Positions 51,634 to 60,628 of a stretch of 64,000 nt of DNA are shown one piece after another. Position 1 is the stretch's first letter, and each line of letters opens with the position of its first letter. The position numbers and the translations under genes are program-made. The stretch is from contig OZ244928.1 of assembly GCA_965221985.1 (NCBI GenBank), forward strand, positions 434,001-498,000. Reading direction: 5' to 3'. Origin of the DNA: J054 sp965221985. Its GTDB lineage: Bacteria; Pseudomonadota; Gammaproteobacteria; Steroidobacterales; GCA-2729495. The notes below the pieces were generated by a model. The model saw only the letters and a list, made by a program, of their open reading frames with translations, did not search any database and was not told the DNA's origin.

Positions 51634-53113
51634 TGTCCTGGCGCGCGTTTAGCGCGTACTTGACCACCTTTTTCACCCCTGTCTCTAGATTGTCTTGTAG
51701 GCTTTCTTCAAAACTCGCCGCCGCCTCCGCGGGCCGAAAGCCCACGCCACTGGCCAGAGACTGGGCGAGGGAGCGGCCTAGTGCGTCAAAAATCAGCCCA
51801 TAGGCAACGGTATGCACAACACCGCCCGCCACGGTGCCCACGCCCGGAAAAGCCTTCAAGCCATTACCCGCGACGGCCAACGCGATGGGAATCGCTTTAC
51901 CCACGCGGCTTTGACTCAAGTCCAAGAACTTCTCAACATCCATGTCGCGCACCGACTGTCCATACAAGGCGCACAGCTCTCGCGTCATGCCGGTGCCCAA
52001 ATAGCCCTGGATCACGATGTCGCTGCCCGGACTGACAGCCGCGAGACCGCCAACGATGGCCTTCTTGGTGTAGCTACGCACGATCTCATCGGATCTACGC
52101 TGACGATAGCGGGATTCCGCCAATAGCAGCTTCTCATCGGCCAGCTTCATGATTGAATGCTCGCGGCGTAATGTAAGTACTGCGGGATCACCGGAGAGCA
52201 GATCTTCCAACGCGAAAATTAATTGCGCAATATCAGCGGGACGCTCTCGAGAAATGGGCTGCTCTGTGCCATCCGGCAAACGCTCAAGTAAAGTCTCCGT
52301 GCCCTGCGCCGTAGCGGGAACCACCGTGATACCCTGTTCAAAATTCGCGGCCAAAGCTCGCTCGTGCAATCGTTCGAGCACTTGTGCTTGTTCGTCCGGG
52401 CTATAGCGGTCCGACTTATTCAACACCACGACCACGGGCTTACCGAACTCCCGGAGTTTTTCCAGGGCCGCTTGCTCGCGGCGATTTAGGTCACTGTCAC
52501 ACACAAGCAGTACTGCGTGAGCACGCAGCGCTTCGTCGCGAGCCAGTTGATCTAAGCCCTGCTCAAGTCCTTCGATGCCCGGTACATCGATGAGGGTAAC
52601 TTCGGCGCCCCGGGATGCCTGCCAGCGATAAGCGATCAGTTCGCGCGTCGATCCGCCGACCGGGCTAATCTGCACATCGGCATCAGGCAGTAAGGTCTTG
52701 ATCAGGGAACTCTTGCCCGTACTGACCTCACCGAACATGACCAGAGACAGCAAACCCGAACCCTGTTCATCGGTGATCCTCGCCAACTCGGCCTGCACTT
52801 CAGCAATCTCTATACCGCTTTTCTCGGCGGTCTCAATACGCTCTTGCAGTGTTTCGCGCGTCACGGCCGATGACGGGCCTTTAGACTTACGGCGACGCGG
52901 GATCAACAACATACCAATCAAATAAATCGTGCCAATAAACAGCAAGAACACCAGCAGAATATAGAACCAGGCAAAAACGGCAGGACCATCTTCCAAGCGC
53001 TCCCAAATATTCATCGCCGTGTCTGTAACGAATAATAGAGCCCCCACGCCGGCAACGAAAATAGCCAGAATAAGTATAGCTAGCGCTATGCGGACAACGC
53101 GATCGACTTTCAT
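51626..53113 (-). CDS. Membrane-anchored GTPase with DUF697 domain
   Basis: 495-aa paralogue of the next gene with two N-terminal membrane helices (about 8-30 and 47-70). G1 GEVSTGKSS at about 127-135, G3 DVPG, G4 NKSD; a C-terminal DUF697-like hydrophobic domain follows (about 335-470). The pair resembles bacterial dynamin-like tandem arrangements, where one partner is membrane-bound. Promoter presumably in the 154-bp gap before it. Confidence 0.86.
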   Translation of the reverse strand: MKVDRVVRIALAILILAIFVAGVGALLFVTDTAMNIWERLEDGPAVFAWFYILLVFLLFIGTIYLIGMLLIPRRRKSKGPSSAVTRETLQERIETAEKSGIEIAEVQAELARITDEQGSGLLSLVMFGEVSTGKSSLIKTLLPDADVQISPVGGSTRELIAYRWQASRGAEVTLIDVPGIEGLEQGLDQLARDEALRAHAVLLVCDSDLNRREQAALEKLREFGKPVVVVLNKSDRYSPDEQAQVLERLHERALAANFEQGITVVPATAQGTETLLERLPDGTEQPISRERPADIAQLIFALEDLLSGDPAVLTLRREHSIMKLADEKLLLAESRYRQRRSDEIVRSYTKKAIVGGLAAVSPGSDIVIQGYLGTGMTRELCALYGQSVRDMDVEKFLDLSQSRVGKAIPIALAVAGNGLKAFPGVGTVAGGVVHTVAYGLIFDALGRSLAQSLASGVGFRPAEAAASFEESLQDNLETGVKKVVKYALNARQDND

Positions 53114-53267
53114 GGTGCAAGCACTACCAACAACCTAGTGGTGGAAACTATCCGCTGAATTACAAGGAAGAACTGATTCTCGATTGCGATTCAAATTCAC
53201 ACGAAGACAGATGCGAATAATACCGAGATTTGCGGTCACTGATCGCCAAGCTATATTCAACGACTTG

Positions 53268-54164
53268 TTACTCGGAATGATCTAAACGTTCCATCAGCGC
53301 CAATATTCGCTGGGCTTTATAGACAATCGGATAATCAATGAAGTAACCATCCAGTTGAATTGATGCTGAACCTTCGGCTTCAGCCTTTTCGAAAGCCGCG
53401 ATGACCGCCCGGGCATGCGCAACTTCAGCATCCCCTGGCGTATAGACTTCATTGCAAATGGGTACTTGACCGGGGTGAATGCACAACTTGCCGGCAAACC
53501 CGAACATGCGGCCGCGCTCGGCAGACGCACGAAACCGCTCATCATCATGAATTTGAATGACCACGGTATCAATGGGAGGTTCCAAGTTGGCCACGCGCGA
53601 CGCATGGGCTAAGCGGGCACGCGCGTAAGCCAGCACTTCTTCTTGCGGCGTCCAAGTAAAATCTAGATCGTTGGTATAGTCGCCGCCGCCGAATGACAGG
53701 CGCCGTACGCGGGAAGACGCGCTGGCAACTTCATCTACTTTAGCGACACCCTTCGCAGTTTCGATAATCGGCATAAGATCGATAGCACCAATGGGCAATC
53801 CCGCCGACTGCTCCACCGAGGCTATTGTCGCATCAACGGATTCTAGGTCTTGCGCGGATTCGGCTTTCGGCAAAACAATGCCGTCAAGCTGCGCACAAAT
53901 CACCGCGGCAAGATCGTCCTGCCAAAATTCCGTATTCAAACCGTTGATACGAATATAAGCACGGCACCGTCGGTCTCTTTGTAGTGCCTGCACGAGCACT
54001 GGGCGGGTTGCGACCTTCTCCGCATTCGCAACGGCATCCTCCAGATCTAGAATGACCGCATCTGCACCGCTTGTAAAAACCTTTTCGACTTTGCGTGGAT
54101 GATTGCCGGGCGCAAATAAAAAGCTGCGCAAGCCAGAAAAATCATGTCTGGTATCAACGCTCAT
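53268..54164 (-). CDS. CitE-like CoA-ester lyase (malyl/citramalyl-CoA lyase family)
   Basis: 298-aa TIM-barrel enzyme of the HpcH/HpaI-CitE family that splits 3-hydroxyacyl-CoA esters into acetyl- or propionyl-CoA and an oxoacid. Motifs: FAPGNHPRKVEK, DLEDAV, YIRING, the metal-binding glutamate in MPIIETAKGV and aspartate in FGGGDYTNDLDF. ATG 54164 overlaps the GntR stop (ATGA). With the divergent hydratase, dehydrogenase and CoA-transferases it fits a citramalyl-CoA or beta-methylmalyl-CoA lyase step. Confidence 0.9.
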   Translation of the reverse strand: MSVDTRHDFSGLRSFLFAPGNHPRKVEKVFTSGADAVILDLEDAVANAEKVATRPVLVQALQRDRRCRAYIRINGLNTEFWQDDLAAVICAQLDGIVLPKAESAQDLESVDATIASVEQSAGLPIGAIDLMPIIETAKGVAKVDEVASASSRVRRLSFGGGDYTNDLDFTWTPQEEVLAYARARLAHASRVANLEPPIDTVVIQIHDDERFRASAERGRMFGFAGKLCIHPGQVPICNEVYTPGDAEVAHARAVIAAFEKAEAEGSASIQLDGYFIDYPIVYKAQRILALMERLDHSE

Positions 54165-54937
54165 CCGCCAGACCAGCCTTCGCCCGACTGCCAGCCGCGC
54201 TTGAGTTCCAATGAATAGGTGAATCTCTCCGCCGGATGCTCAGAGACTGAAATTTCGAAATACTGGCCGTCGCGCCCACGGTAGCGGCGAATAACCTGTA
54301 GCGACGGAGAGCCCGACTGTACTTGCAGAGCCGCAGCAATACTTGCCGACACGATGCCGGCACGAATCTCAATGGAAACGCTATCAACCTTTTCGTCGAA
54401 CTGCCGTTCGATAATTTCGTAGACAGGGCGATGACTCCGGCCAATTTTCTTGGCGACATCCCCATATTCAGGGCGAACATAAATATCAACCCAACAAATG
54501 GGCATCTGGCCAGCCCGCATTTTGCGCAGCGCACCAATTTGCAGCCAATCGACCCCGGTTCGACATCCCAGGAGCCGAGCTAAAGCACGGCTCGTCCGCA
54601 CATCCGAGGTCTTGGACACCGACAGTTTGCTCCCCTGCGGGTATTGCATCAGCTCCGCGGGAGATCTAACAGTTTGAACATAAGTCGGTGTGGACTCGCG
54701 GGATTTAACGACGGTGCCCACACCCTGATAGCGGCCAATTAAGCCCAATTCTTCCAAGACTCGCAGAGATTCGCGAACCGTATGGCGACTCACTCCAAAT
54801 TGGTCCACCAGCTCCAGTTCACCGGGAATTGCTTCGCCAACGACCAGATCGCCGCGGCGAATCTCATCAATCAGTTGATTGGCTAATTGCCGATAGCGCG
54901 GTTCTCGAGGCTTCTTCTTGGCGCGTGATTGGGACAT
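54161..54937 (-). CDS. GntR/HutC-family regulator (UTRA domain)
   Basis: 258 aa. N-terminal winged helix (about 15-80, with FGVSRHTVRESLRVLEELGLIGR) and a UTRA ligand domain (about 105-245) ending VIRRYRGRDGQYFEISVSEHPAERF. Divergent from the maoC-acd-caiB operon and co-transcribed with the CitE-like gene, so it most likely represses both in the absence of an acid or CoA-ester inducer. Candidate sites lie in the 89-bp gap. Confidence 0.9.
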   Translation of the reverse strand: MSQSRAKKKPREPRYRQLANQLIDEIRRGDLVVGEAIPGELELVDQFGVSRHTVRESLRVLEELGLIGRYQGVGTVVKSRESTPTYVQTVRSPAELMQYPQGSKLSVSKTSDVRTSRALARLLGCRTGVDWLQIGALRKMRAGQMPICWVDIYVRPEYGDVAKKIGRSHRPVYEIIERQFDEKVDSVSIEIRAGIVSASIAAALQVQSGSPSLQVIRRYRGRDGQYFEISVSEHPAERFTYSLELKRGWQSGEGWSGG

Positions 54938-54965
54938 GTACCTATTCTAGTTCTAGGGATTCGAA

Positions 54966-55019
54966 TTGACAGTCATCTGTCTATCAACATAGCATTTGTC
55001 CGGACAATTGTCCGGAAAA
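54966..55019 (+). promoter_or_regulatory. Promoter and tandem operator of the maoC operon
   Basis: TTGACA (54966-54971) and TAGCAT (54990-54995) are 18 bp apart, an acceptable -35/-10 pair. Immediately downstream are TTGTCCGGACAA (54996-55007, a perfect 12-bp palindrome) and TTGTCCGGAAAA (55008-55019, the same with one change), placed over the expected transcription start. GACAG-TCAT-CTGTC (54968-54981) is a further small inverted repeat between the boxes. The GntR-type regulator encoded opposite is the natural binder. Confidence 0.65.
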
Positions 55020-55026
55020 TACTCCC

Positions 55027-55545
55027 ATGGTTCAGACCCAACAGACGTCCGGCACCAATCGCTTCCGCGAGAGTTTCGGTCGCTACTATCAAGACTTCAA
55101 TGTCGGCGACATCTACGAACACCGGCCGGGACGCACAATTACTCAAAACGACAACATCTGGTTCACCCTGCTCACCATGAACACGCATCCACTGCATTTC
55201 GATGAGGAATACGCTGCCAACACGGAGTTTGGCCGCACCATTGTTGCCAGCCCCCTGACCTTGGCCATGGTCGTGGGCATGAGCGTATCGGATGTGAGTC
55301 AACAAGCCGTTGCCAACTTAGGCTGGAAAGAAATCAAGTTGCCGCACCCGGTTTTTCCCGGCGATACCTTGTATGCGGAGACAGAGGTCCTCAGTAAACG
55401 CGAATCCAAGTCCCGACCTAAGGACGGTATAGTCACCGTGTTCACAGTGGGCAAGAATCAAGACGACAAAGTCGTTTGTAGCTTCGAGCGAAGCATACTC
55501 GTGCCGAAGCGAAGCGAAGAAATGGGAGCAGAACATGGCGACTAA
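55027..55545 (+). CDS. MaoC-family hydratase, mesaconyl/itaconyl-CoA hydratase-like
   Basis: 172-aa hotdog-fold enoyl hydratase. The active-site stretch ITQNDNIWFTLLTMNTHPLHFDEEYA (about 38-63) matches mesaconyl-CoA hydratase-type MaoC proteins, which read T-x-N-x-Q/H-P-L-H. It would hydrate an unsaturated C5 dicarboxylyl-CoA. First gene of the GntR-controlled plus-strand operon and overlaps the acyl-CoA dehydrogenase start. Confidence 0.87.
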   Translation: MVQTQQTSGTNRFRESFGRYYQDFNVGDIYEHRPGRTITQNDNIWFTLLTMNTHPLHFDEEYAANTEFGRTIVASPLTLAMVVGMSVSDVSQQAVANLGWKEIKLPHPVFPGDTLYAETEVLSKRESKSRPKDGIVTVFTVGKNQDDKVVCSFERSILVPKRSEEMGAEHGD

Positions 55546-56713
55546 CGCGGCGCAGGCAAATGACACGCTGTCGGCGGACGATGAATACGCCATTCTCGAT
55601 GCCATTGATAAATGGGTCGAACGCGAAGTAAGACCCATTGCCCGCAAGTTTGATCACGCCGACGAATATCCGGCCGAACTGGTTGAGCAAATGAAAGAGC
55701 TAGGTCTGTTTGGTGCGACTATTGGGACTGAATACGGTGGTTTGGGGCTAAACGCCAGTACCTATGCAAAACTGGTGGCCCGCGTCTGTGAAGCCTGGAT
55801 GGCGCCTACGGGTATTTTTAATTCACATTTGATCATGGCCGCTTGTGTAGAACGGCACGGAACTCAAGCACAAAAGGATCACTATTTACCCAAATTTGCC
55901 CTGGGAGAATTGCGCGGCGGTATTGGATTGACGGAACCCAATGCAGGTACCGACTTGCAGAATATTCGCACCACCGCGCGCCGAGAAGGCGATGAGTACG
56001 TGGTCAATGGCAGCAAGACCTGGATCACAAACGGCATCGAAGGCACTTGTTTCGCGACACTAGTTAAAACAGATCCGGATGCGGAACCCCGGCACAAGGG
56101 TATGTCCTTACTACTGCTTGAAAAAGCGCCGGGTTTTTCTGTCAGCAAGAAACTCAAAAAGCTTGGCTACAAAGCCATCGATAGCGCTGAACTGATTTTC
56201 GACGACTTTCGCGTCAGCGCCAATCAGCTAATTGGCGGTGTCGAAGGCTTAGGCTTCAAACATGCCATGGGCGGCCTCGAACTTGGGCGCATCAATGTGG
56301 CGGCCCGCGGTGTGGGTATTGCGCAGGGCGCGCTGGACCAAGCCTTGGACTATGCCCAAGAGCGCGTAACATTCGGCAAACCCATCGCCAATCATCAAGC
56401 CATACAATTAAAGCTCGCCGACATGGCAACTCGTGCCAAAGCCGCTCGACTGCTGGTGGAAGAGGCGGCGAAGAAGTACGACCAAGGTGAACGCTGCGAT
56501 ATGGAAGCTGGCATGGCCAAGCTATTCGCCTCCGAAGCGGCCGTGGAGAACAGCACAGAAGCCTTGCGAATTTTCGGCGGCTACGGCTATTCCACCGAAT
56601 ACGACATTGAACGCTTTTATCGGGACGCACCGCTCATGTGCATTGGCGAGGGCACCAACGAAATACAACGCATCATCATCGCCAAGAATTTAGTTGAGCG
56701 GAACAAAGCCTAA
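55535..56713 (+). CDS. Acyl-CoA dehydrogenase
   Basis: 392-aa FAD enzyme. LTEPNAGTDLQNIRT and WITNGIEGTCF are the substrate/FAD blocks, GKPIANHQAIQLKLADMA and RIFGGYGYSTEYDIERFYRD the C-terminal blocks, and the catalytic glutamate lies in GEGTNEIQRIIIAKNL. In this operon a methylsuccinyl-CoA or short branched acyl-CoA is a reasonable substrate. Starts 11 bp before the maoC stop, with GGGAG upstream. Confidence 0.9.
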   Translation: MATNAAQANDTLSADDEYAILDAIDKWVEREVRPIARKFDHADEYPAELVEQMKELGLFGATIGTEYGGLGLNASTYAKLVARVCEAWMAPTGIFNSHLIMAACVERHGTQAQKDHYLPKFALGELRGGIGLTEPNAGTDLQNIRTTARREGDEYVVNGSKTWITNGIEGTCFATLVKTDPDAEPRHKGMSLLLLEKAPGFSVSKKLKKLGYKAIDSAELIFDDFRVSANQLIGGVEGLGFKHAMGGLELGRINVAARGVGIAQGALDQALDYAQERVTFGKPIANHQAIQLKLADMATRAKAARLLVEEAAKKYDQGERCDMEAGMAKLFASEAAVENSTEALRIFGGYGYSTEYDIERFYRDAPLMCIGEGTNEIQRIIIAKNLVERNKA

Positions 56714-56714
56714 A

Positions 56715-57911
56715 ATGCAGCCGCATAGGCCATTGGAAGGCCTGCGTATTCTTAGTTTCGAGGCCGTGGGCGCGGGGCCCTTCGGGTCCATGTATCTGGC
56801 TGATCTGGGTGCGGAGGTCATTAAGATAGAGAACCGCGCGGCAAACGGCGATGCCACACGTAGCATGGGACCCTACTTTCTGGGTCCGGCGGACAGCCAT
56901 TTTTTCCAGTGCTTCAACCTAAACAAGCGCAGCCTTACGCTTAACGTAAAAACTGCCGAGGGCCGAGAAATTTTTCACCGGCTGGTTGGGACGGCTGATG
57001 CGGTGATGAACAATCTGCGCGGCGATCAACCCGAAAAACTCGGCCTGGAATACAAGCATCTTGGTTCCGTTAATCCGGCCATTGTCTGCGCTCATCTATC
57101 CGCCTATGGGCGCGACAATGAGCGGAAGAACTGGCCGGGCTACGACTATTTGATGCAGGCGGAAGCCGGCTACATGACGCTAACCGGCGAGCCCAACGGC
57201 CCACCGGCTCGCATGGGTCTATCCATCATCGATTATATGACCGGGATCACCACAGCTCTCGCGTTAATGGCCAAGCTCTATCAGGTCCGTGAAACGAAAA
57301 CCGGTGGCGACATCGACGTCAGCCTATTTGATGTGGCCCTGCACCAGCTGACCTACCCTGGCGCTTGGTATATCAATGAGGGGCACGAAACTTCACGCCA
57401 GCCGCGCAGCGCGCATCCGACTCAAGTACCGGTGCAATTGCTCCCGACTACCGATGGCTGGATTTTCGTCATGTGTATGACGGACAAATTTTGGTCGATT
57501 CTGCTGGAAGAAATCGGCAGGCAAGACTTAGCCAAGGATGAGCGCTTTAATACGGCGACCGGACGCCTTGAAAATCGTGAAGCCTTGATCGAGATTCTGG
57601 ATAAGATCTTTCGCCATGACACTACGCAATCCTGGTTGGATCGCCTGCGGGCGAAAATGCCCGCAGCACCTGTGCTGAGTATGGGTTCGGCCTTAGACAA
57701 TCCCTTCGTTCAAGAAGTGGGCATGCGTAGAAACACGCCCCACCCCCTGCGCAGCGACTACGAAAGCCTGGCCAACCCCATTAAACTTGATGGTGAGCGG
57801 CTTGCATCCCAAGCTGCTCCCGGTCTTGGATCGGACACGGCAGACATACTCTTTGCGTTAGGCTATTCAAAATCCGCCGTGGATGAATTGCGGCAAAAAA
57901 ATATTGTTTAA
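56715..57911 (+). CDS. Family III CoA-transferase (CaiB/BaiF), copy 1
   Basis: 398-aa enzyme moving CoA between carboxylic acids. Conserved N-terminal LRILSFEAVGAGPFGSMYLADLGAEVIKIEN-type block and the catalytic aspartate in IIDYMTG. ATG 56715 follows the dehydrogenase stop by 1 nt; a TTG at 56694 would overlap it. In the operon it probably activates the dicarboxylic acid using a CoA donor such as succinyl-CoA. Confidence 0.9.
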   Translation: MQPHRPLEGLRILSFEAVGAGPFGSMYLADLGAEVIKIENRAANGDATRSMGPYFLGPADSHFFQCFNLNKRSLTLNVKTAEGREIFHRLVGTADAVMNNLRGDQPEKLGLEYKHLGSVNPAIVCAHLSAYGRDNERKNWPGYDYLMQAEAGYMTLTGEPNGPPARMGLSIIDYMTGITTALALMAKLYQVRETKTGGDIDVSLFDVALHQLTYPGAWYINEGHETSRQPRSAHPTQVPVQLLPTTDGWIFVMCMTDKFWSILLEEIGRQDLAKDERFNTATGRLENREALIEILDKIFRHDTTQSWLDRLRAKMPAAPVLSMGSALDNPFVQEVGMRRNTPHPLRSDYESLANPIKLDGERLASQAAPGLGSDTADILFALGYSKSAVDELRQKNIV

Positions 57912-57917
57912 GCACAC

Positions 57918-59069
57918 ATGAAACTCGAGGGACTAAGGGTCGTCGACCTGTCGCTTTTTCTACCGGGTCCCTTCTTGAGTCTAATGATGGCCGATCATGG
58001 TGCCGAGGTCATTAAAGTTGAGCCGCCCGGCGGCGGCGAGCCCAGCCGGCGCATAGGTCCGGAACAGAACGGACATACGGTGTTTTTTCGCAATAGCCAC
58101 CGGGGTAAGAAAAGCATCATCCTGAACTTGAAATGCGATGATGGACGCAAGGCCCTGCTAGATCTCTGCGCCACCGCCGATGTCTTTATTGAAGGCTTTC
58201 GGCCGGGGGTTGTGAAACGACTGGGGGTGGACTATGCAGCAGTGCGAGCGCGCAAGCCCGACATTATCTACTGCTCCATCAGCGCTTTTGGCCAATCCGG
58301 CCCGTATCGCGATTTGCCCGCTCATGATCTAGCCAATCAAGCGCGCACAGGATTCGTGAGTCTGAATGTCGGCCCTGATGGCACACCCGCTCTGCCGGCG
58401 ATACCCGCGGCGGATCTCGCCGCTGCCCAAACGGGCTTGGCCGCCGTATTGATGGCGCTCTATAGGCGCCACCAAACAGGCGAAGGCGATTTCATCGATG
58501 TCGCCATGCAAGACTCCCTACTCGCCTGGGCCCCAAATGTACTAGGCCCGGTATTCGCCGAAGATCGCTCACCCGCGCCAGGATTGGAAAGAACCCTCGG
58601 CGGCGCTGCCTTCTACAACATCTATCCAACGAAAGATTCCCGTTACATTGTACTGGCGGGACAGGAACCAAAATTCGTTCGCAATCTGCTCACCGAGTTT
58701 GACAGATTGGATTTAATACCCTTGTGCGAACAAGGTCCGGGTGCCCATCAACGACCCGTCATGGATTTCTTGCGCGGGAAATTCATAGAAAAAACGCAGG
58801 CGGAGTGGATTGATTGGTTTTCAGGTAAGGATATTTGTTTCGCGCCGGTGCAAACGCTGCAGGAGGCCCACGCGGACGAAAATACCCGGTCACGGGGCAT
58901 GACGTTATTGGATGACAAAGGCTTACGCCATGTTGGAACGCCGATCCATTTTCTCAAAGAAGCGCCCGAGTTAGATTTTTCCGTACCCGAGCTTGGCGAA
59001 CACACGCAGCCAGTATTTCGAGACTTGGGTTATTCGGACGCGCAACTTGCAAAGTTGCGCGGCGATTGA
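57918..59069 (+). CDS. Family III CoA-transferase (CaiB/BaiF), copy 2
   Basis: 383-aa paralogue 6 bp downstream of copy 1. It has SLFLPGPFLSLMMADHGAEVIKVE, the IGPEQNGHTVFFRNSHRGKKS block and a catalytic aspartate in AADLAAAQTG. Two different family III enzymes in one operon suggest either a heteromer or separate substrates such as two stereoisomers. Confidence 0.9.
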   Translation: MKLEGLRVVDLSLFLPGPFLSLMMADHGAEVIKVEPPGGGEPSRRIGPEQNGHTVFFRNSHRGKKSIILNLKCDDGRKALLDLCATADVFIEGFRPGVVKRLGVDYAAVRARKPDIIYCSISAFGQSGPYRDLPAHDLANQARTGFVSLNVGPDGTPALPAIPAADLAAAQTGLAAVLMALYRRHQTGEGDFIDVAMQDSLLAWAPNVLGPVFAEDRSPAPGLERTLGGAAFYNIYPTKDSRYIVLAGQEPKFVRNLLTEFDRLDLIPLCEQGPGAHQRPVMDFLRGKFIEKTQAEWIDWFSGKDICFAPVQTLQEAHADENTRSRGMTLLDDKGLRHVGTPIHFLKEAPELDFSVPELGEHTQPVFRDLGYSDAQLAKLRGD

Positions 59070-59185
59070 TCGATGAATACGGTCAAGCATTAATTAAGAG
59101 CCTGGAAATCCGCAAGCGCACGACGATGCTATTCTTAACCTAAAATCATATTGAGTAGAACCTTGGCTTGAATCGGGGCTTTGTC

Positions 59186-60541
59186 ATGCAAAAAAACAAG
59201 CACAGCTTTTTACTGGTTTTCACCATATGCTTACTGGCGATCACTCACGCTGCGAATGCCGCCGGCAAGTTTGATGAAGCCAAATCCCAGCAAATACTGA
59301 TTCGCAATGTTTCGATCTGGAACGGAACTGCCAACAAGGCAACAGCGGGACAAAGCCTGCTCATCGAGAATGGCTTTATAAAGAGCGCGGGTAACAGCCC
59401 AGCCGGCGATGCCGATACGCAAGTAATTGATGGGGGTGGCCGCCTACTAATGCCTGGCATCATCGATGCCCACACCCACCTTGCCATGCCCATCGCCCGG
59501 GAAAAATTGTCCCAGGAAGATCCAGCTTACGTCACCGCTCTTTCGATTAAGGCCGCCAACGGCATATTGATGCGCGGCTGGACCAGCGTGCGGGATATCG
59601 GTGGTCCGTCTCAAGGTCTCGCGAAGGCCATTGATGAAGACGTAGTAGCGGGCCCCCGCATTTATCCCTCCGCCATGTACATCACCCAAACCAGTGGCCA
59701 CGGCGATTTTCGCGATCTCAATGATCCCCATCCCAATCTCAGTGGCAACGTCGATCAGTTCGCCCAGCGTTATTCGTTAATTGCTGATGGCCCTGATGAG
59801 GTTCGGCGCGCTGTACGCGAATCTCTGCGCGTGGGCGCGACGGCCATAAAGGTTATGGCCGGCGGGGGTATCTCATCGGAGTTCGATCCCATCGACACCG
59901 TGCAATACAGCCTGGAAGAACTGCGGACAGCCGTCGAGGCGGCAGCCGACTGGAACACCTATGTTGCAGTTCATGCCTATACTGACGATGCCGTCCTGCG
60001 CGCATTGGAGGCCGGCGTGAAGGTAATCGAGCATGGGCACTTGGTCTCGGAGGCAACTCTGCGAGAACTAAAAAGCCGCGGCGCCTATCTGTCATCGCAG
60101 TCCTTTGGCTTTGTTAGGGAATACGCGCCAAGTGCTCAGTCAAGCCGAGGCAAGAAAGCGGCCCAGGTCATGGAAGGCACGGACAATCTGATGAACACGG
60201 CCAAGAAGCTGGGCATCCCCGTGGCCTTTGGTACGGACTCCTTCGGCTCGCTGCGCGCTTATGAATCTGCCGTCAAAGAATTCGGCTACCGGCTGCGCTG
60301 GTTCGATTCCCTGGAAATCTTGAAACAGGCCACCAGCCACAACGCGAAACTCTTAGCCTTAACTGGACCTCGCAATCCCTATCCCGATGGACCCTTGGGT
60401 GTTATTGAAGTTGGCGCCTATGCAGATCTGCTAATCGTCGACGGCGATCCCTTGGCGGATGTCCGCATTTTGCAGAACCACCGCGACAATATCCGCTTGG
60501 TCATGAAAAACGGCGAAATCTACAAAAACACGCTGGACTAG
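59186..60541 (+). CDS. Exported amidohydrolase-superfamily enzyme (imidazolonepropionase/prolidase-like)
   Basis: 451 aa with a signal peptide (about 1-26, ending NAAGK). Metal-site residues are complete: DAHTH near 93-97, the carbamylated-lysine candidate in ATAIKVMAGGG, histidines in VAVHAYTDDAV and VIEHGHLVS, and the catalytic aspartate in AFGTDSFGSL. Relatives hydrolyse peptides, organophosphates or cyclic amides in the periplasm. ATG 59186 is chosen for its signal peptide; TTG 59168 is possible. Downstream of the CoA operon by 116 bp. Confidence 0.86.
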   Translation: MQKNKHSFLLVFTICLLAITHAANAAGKFDEAKSQQILIRNVSIWNGTANKATAGQSLLIENGFIKSAGNSPAGDADTQVIDGGGRLLMPGIIDAHTHLAMPIAREKLSQEDPAYVTALSIKAANGILMRGWTSVRDIGGPSQGLAKAIDEDVVAGPRIYPSAMYITQTSGHGDFRDLNDPHPNLSGNVDQFAQRYSLIADGPDEVRRAVRESLRVGATAIKVMAGGGISSEFDPIDTVQYSLEELRTAVEAAADWNTYVAVHAYTDDAVLRALEAGVKVIEHGHLVSEATLRELKSRGAYLSSQSFGFVREYAPSAQSSRGKKAAQVMEGTDNLMNTAKKLGIPVAFGTDSFGSLRAYESAVKEFGYRLRWFDSLEILKQATSHNAKLLALTGPRNPYPDGPLGVIEVGAYADLLIVDGDPLADVRILQNHRDNIRLVMKNGEIYKNTLD

Positions 60542-60628
60542 CCACCAGTCCAGCCTTAAACGGACCCGAAAAAGGGGCAGGCGTTCATTGCATATGGCAA
60601 CGCCCGTGGCTAGGCTCGAAGCAAGCCA

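Noticed and set aside
60533..60553. Terminator after the amidohydrolase gene
   Set aside because: A 7-bp CTGGACT/AGTCCAG stem overlaps the stop codon, but there is no U-tract after it.
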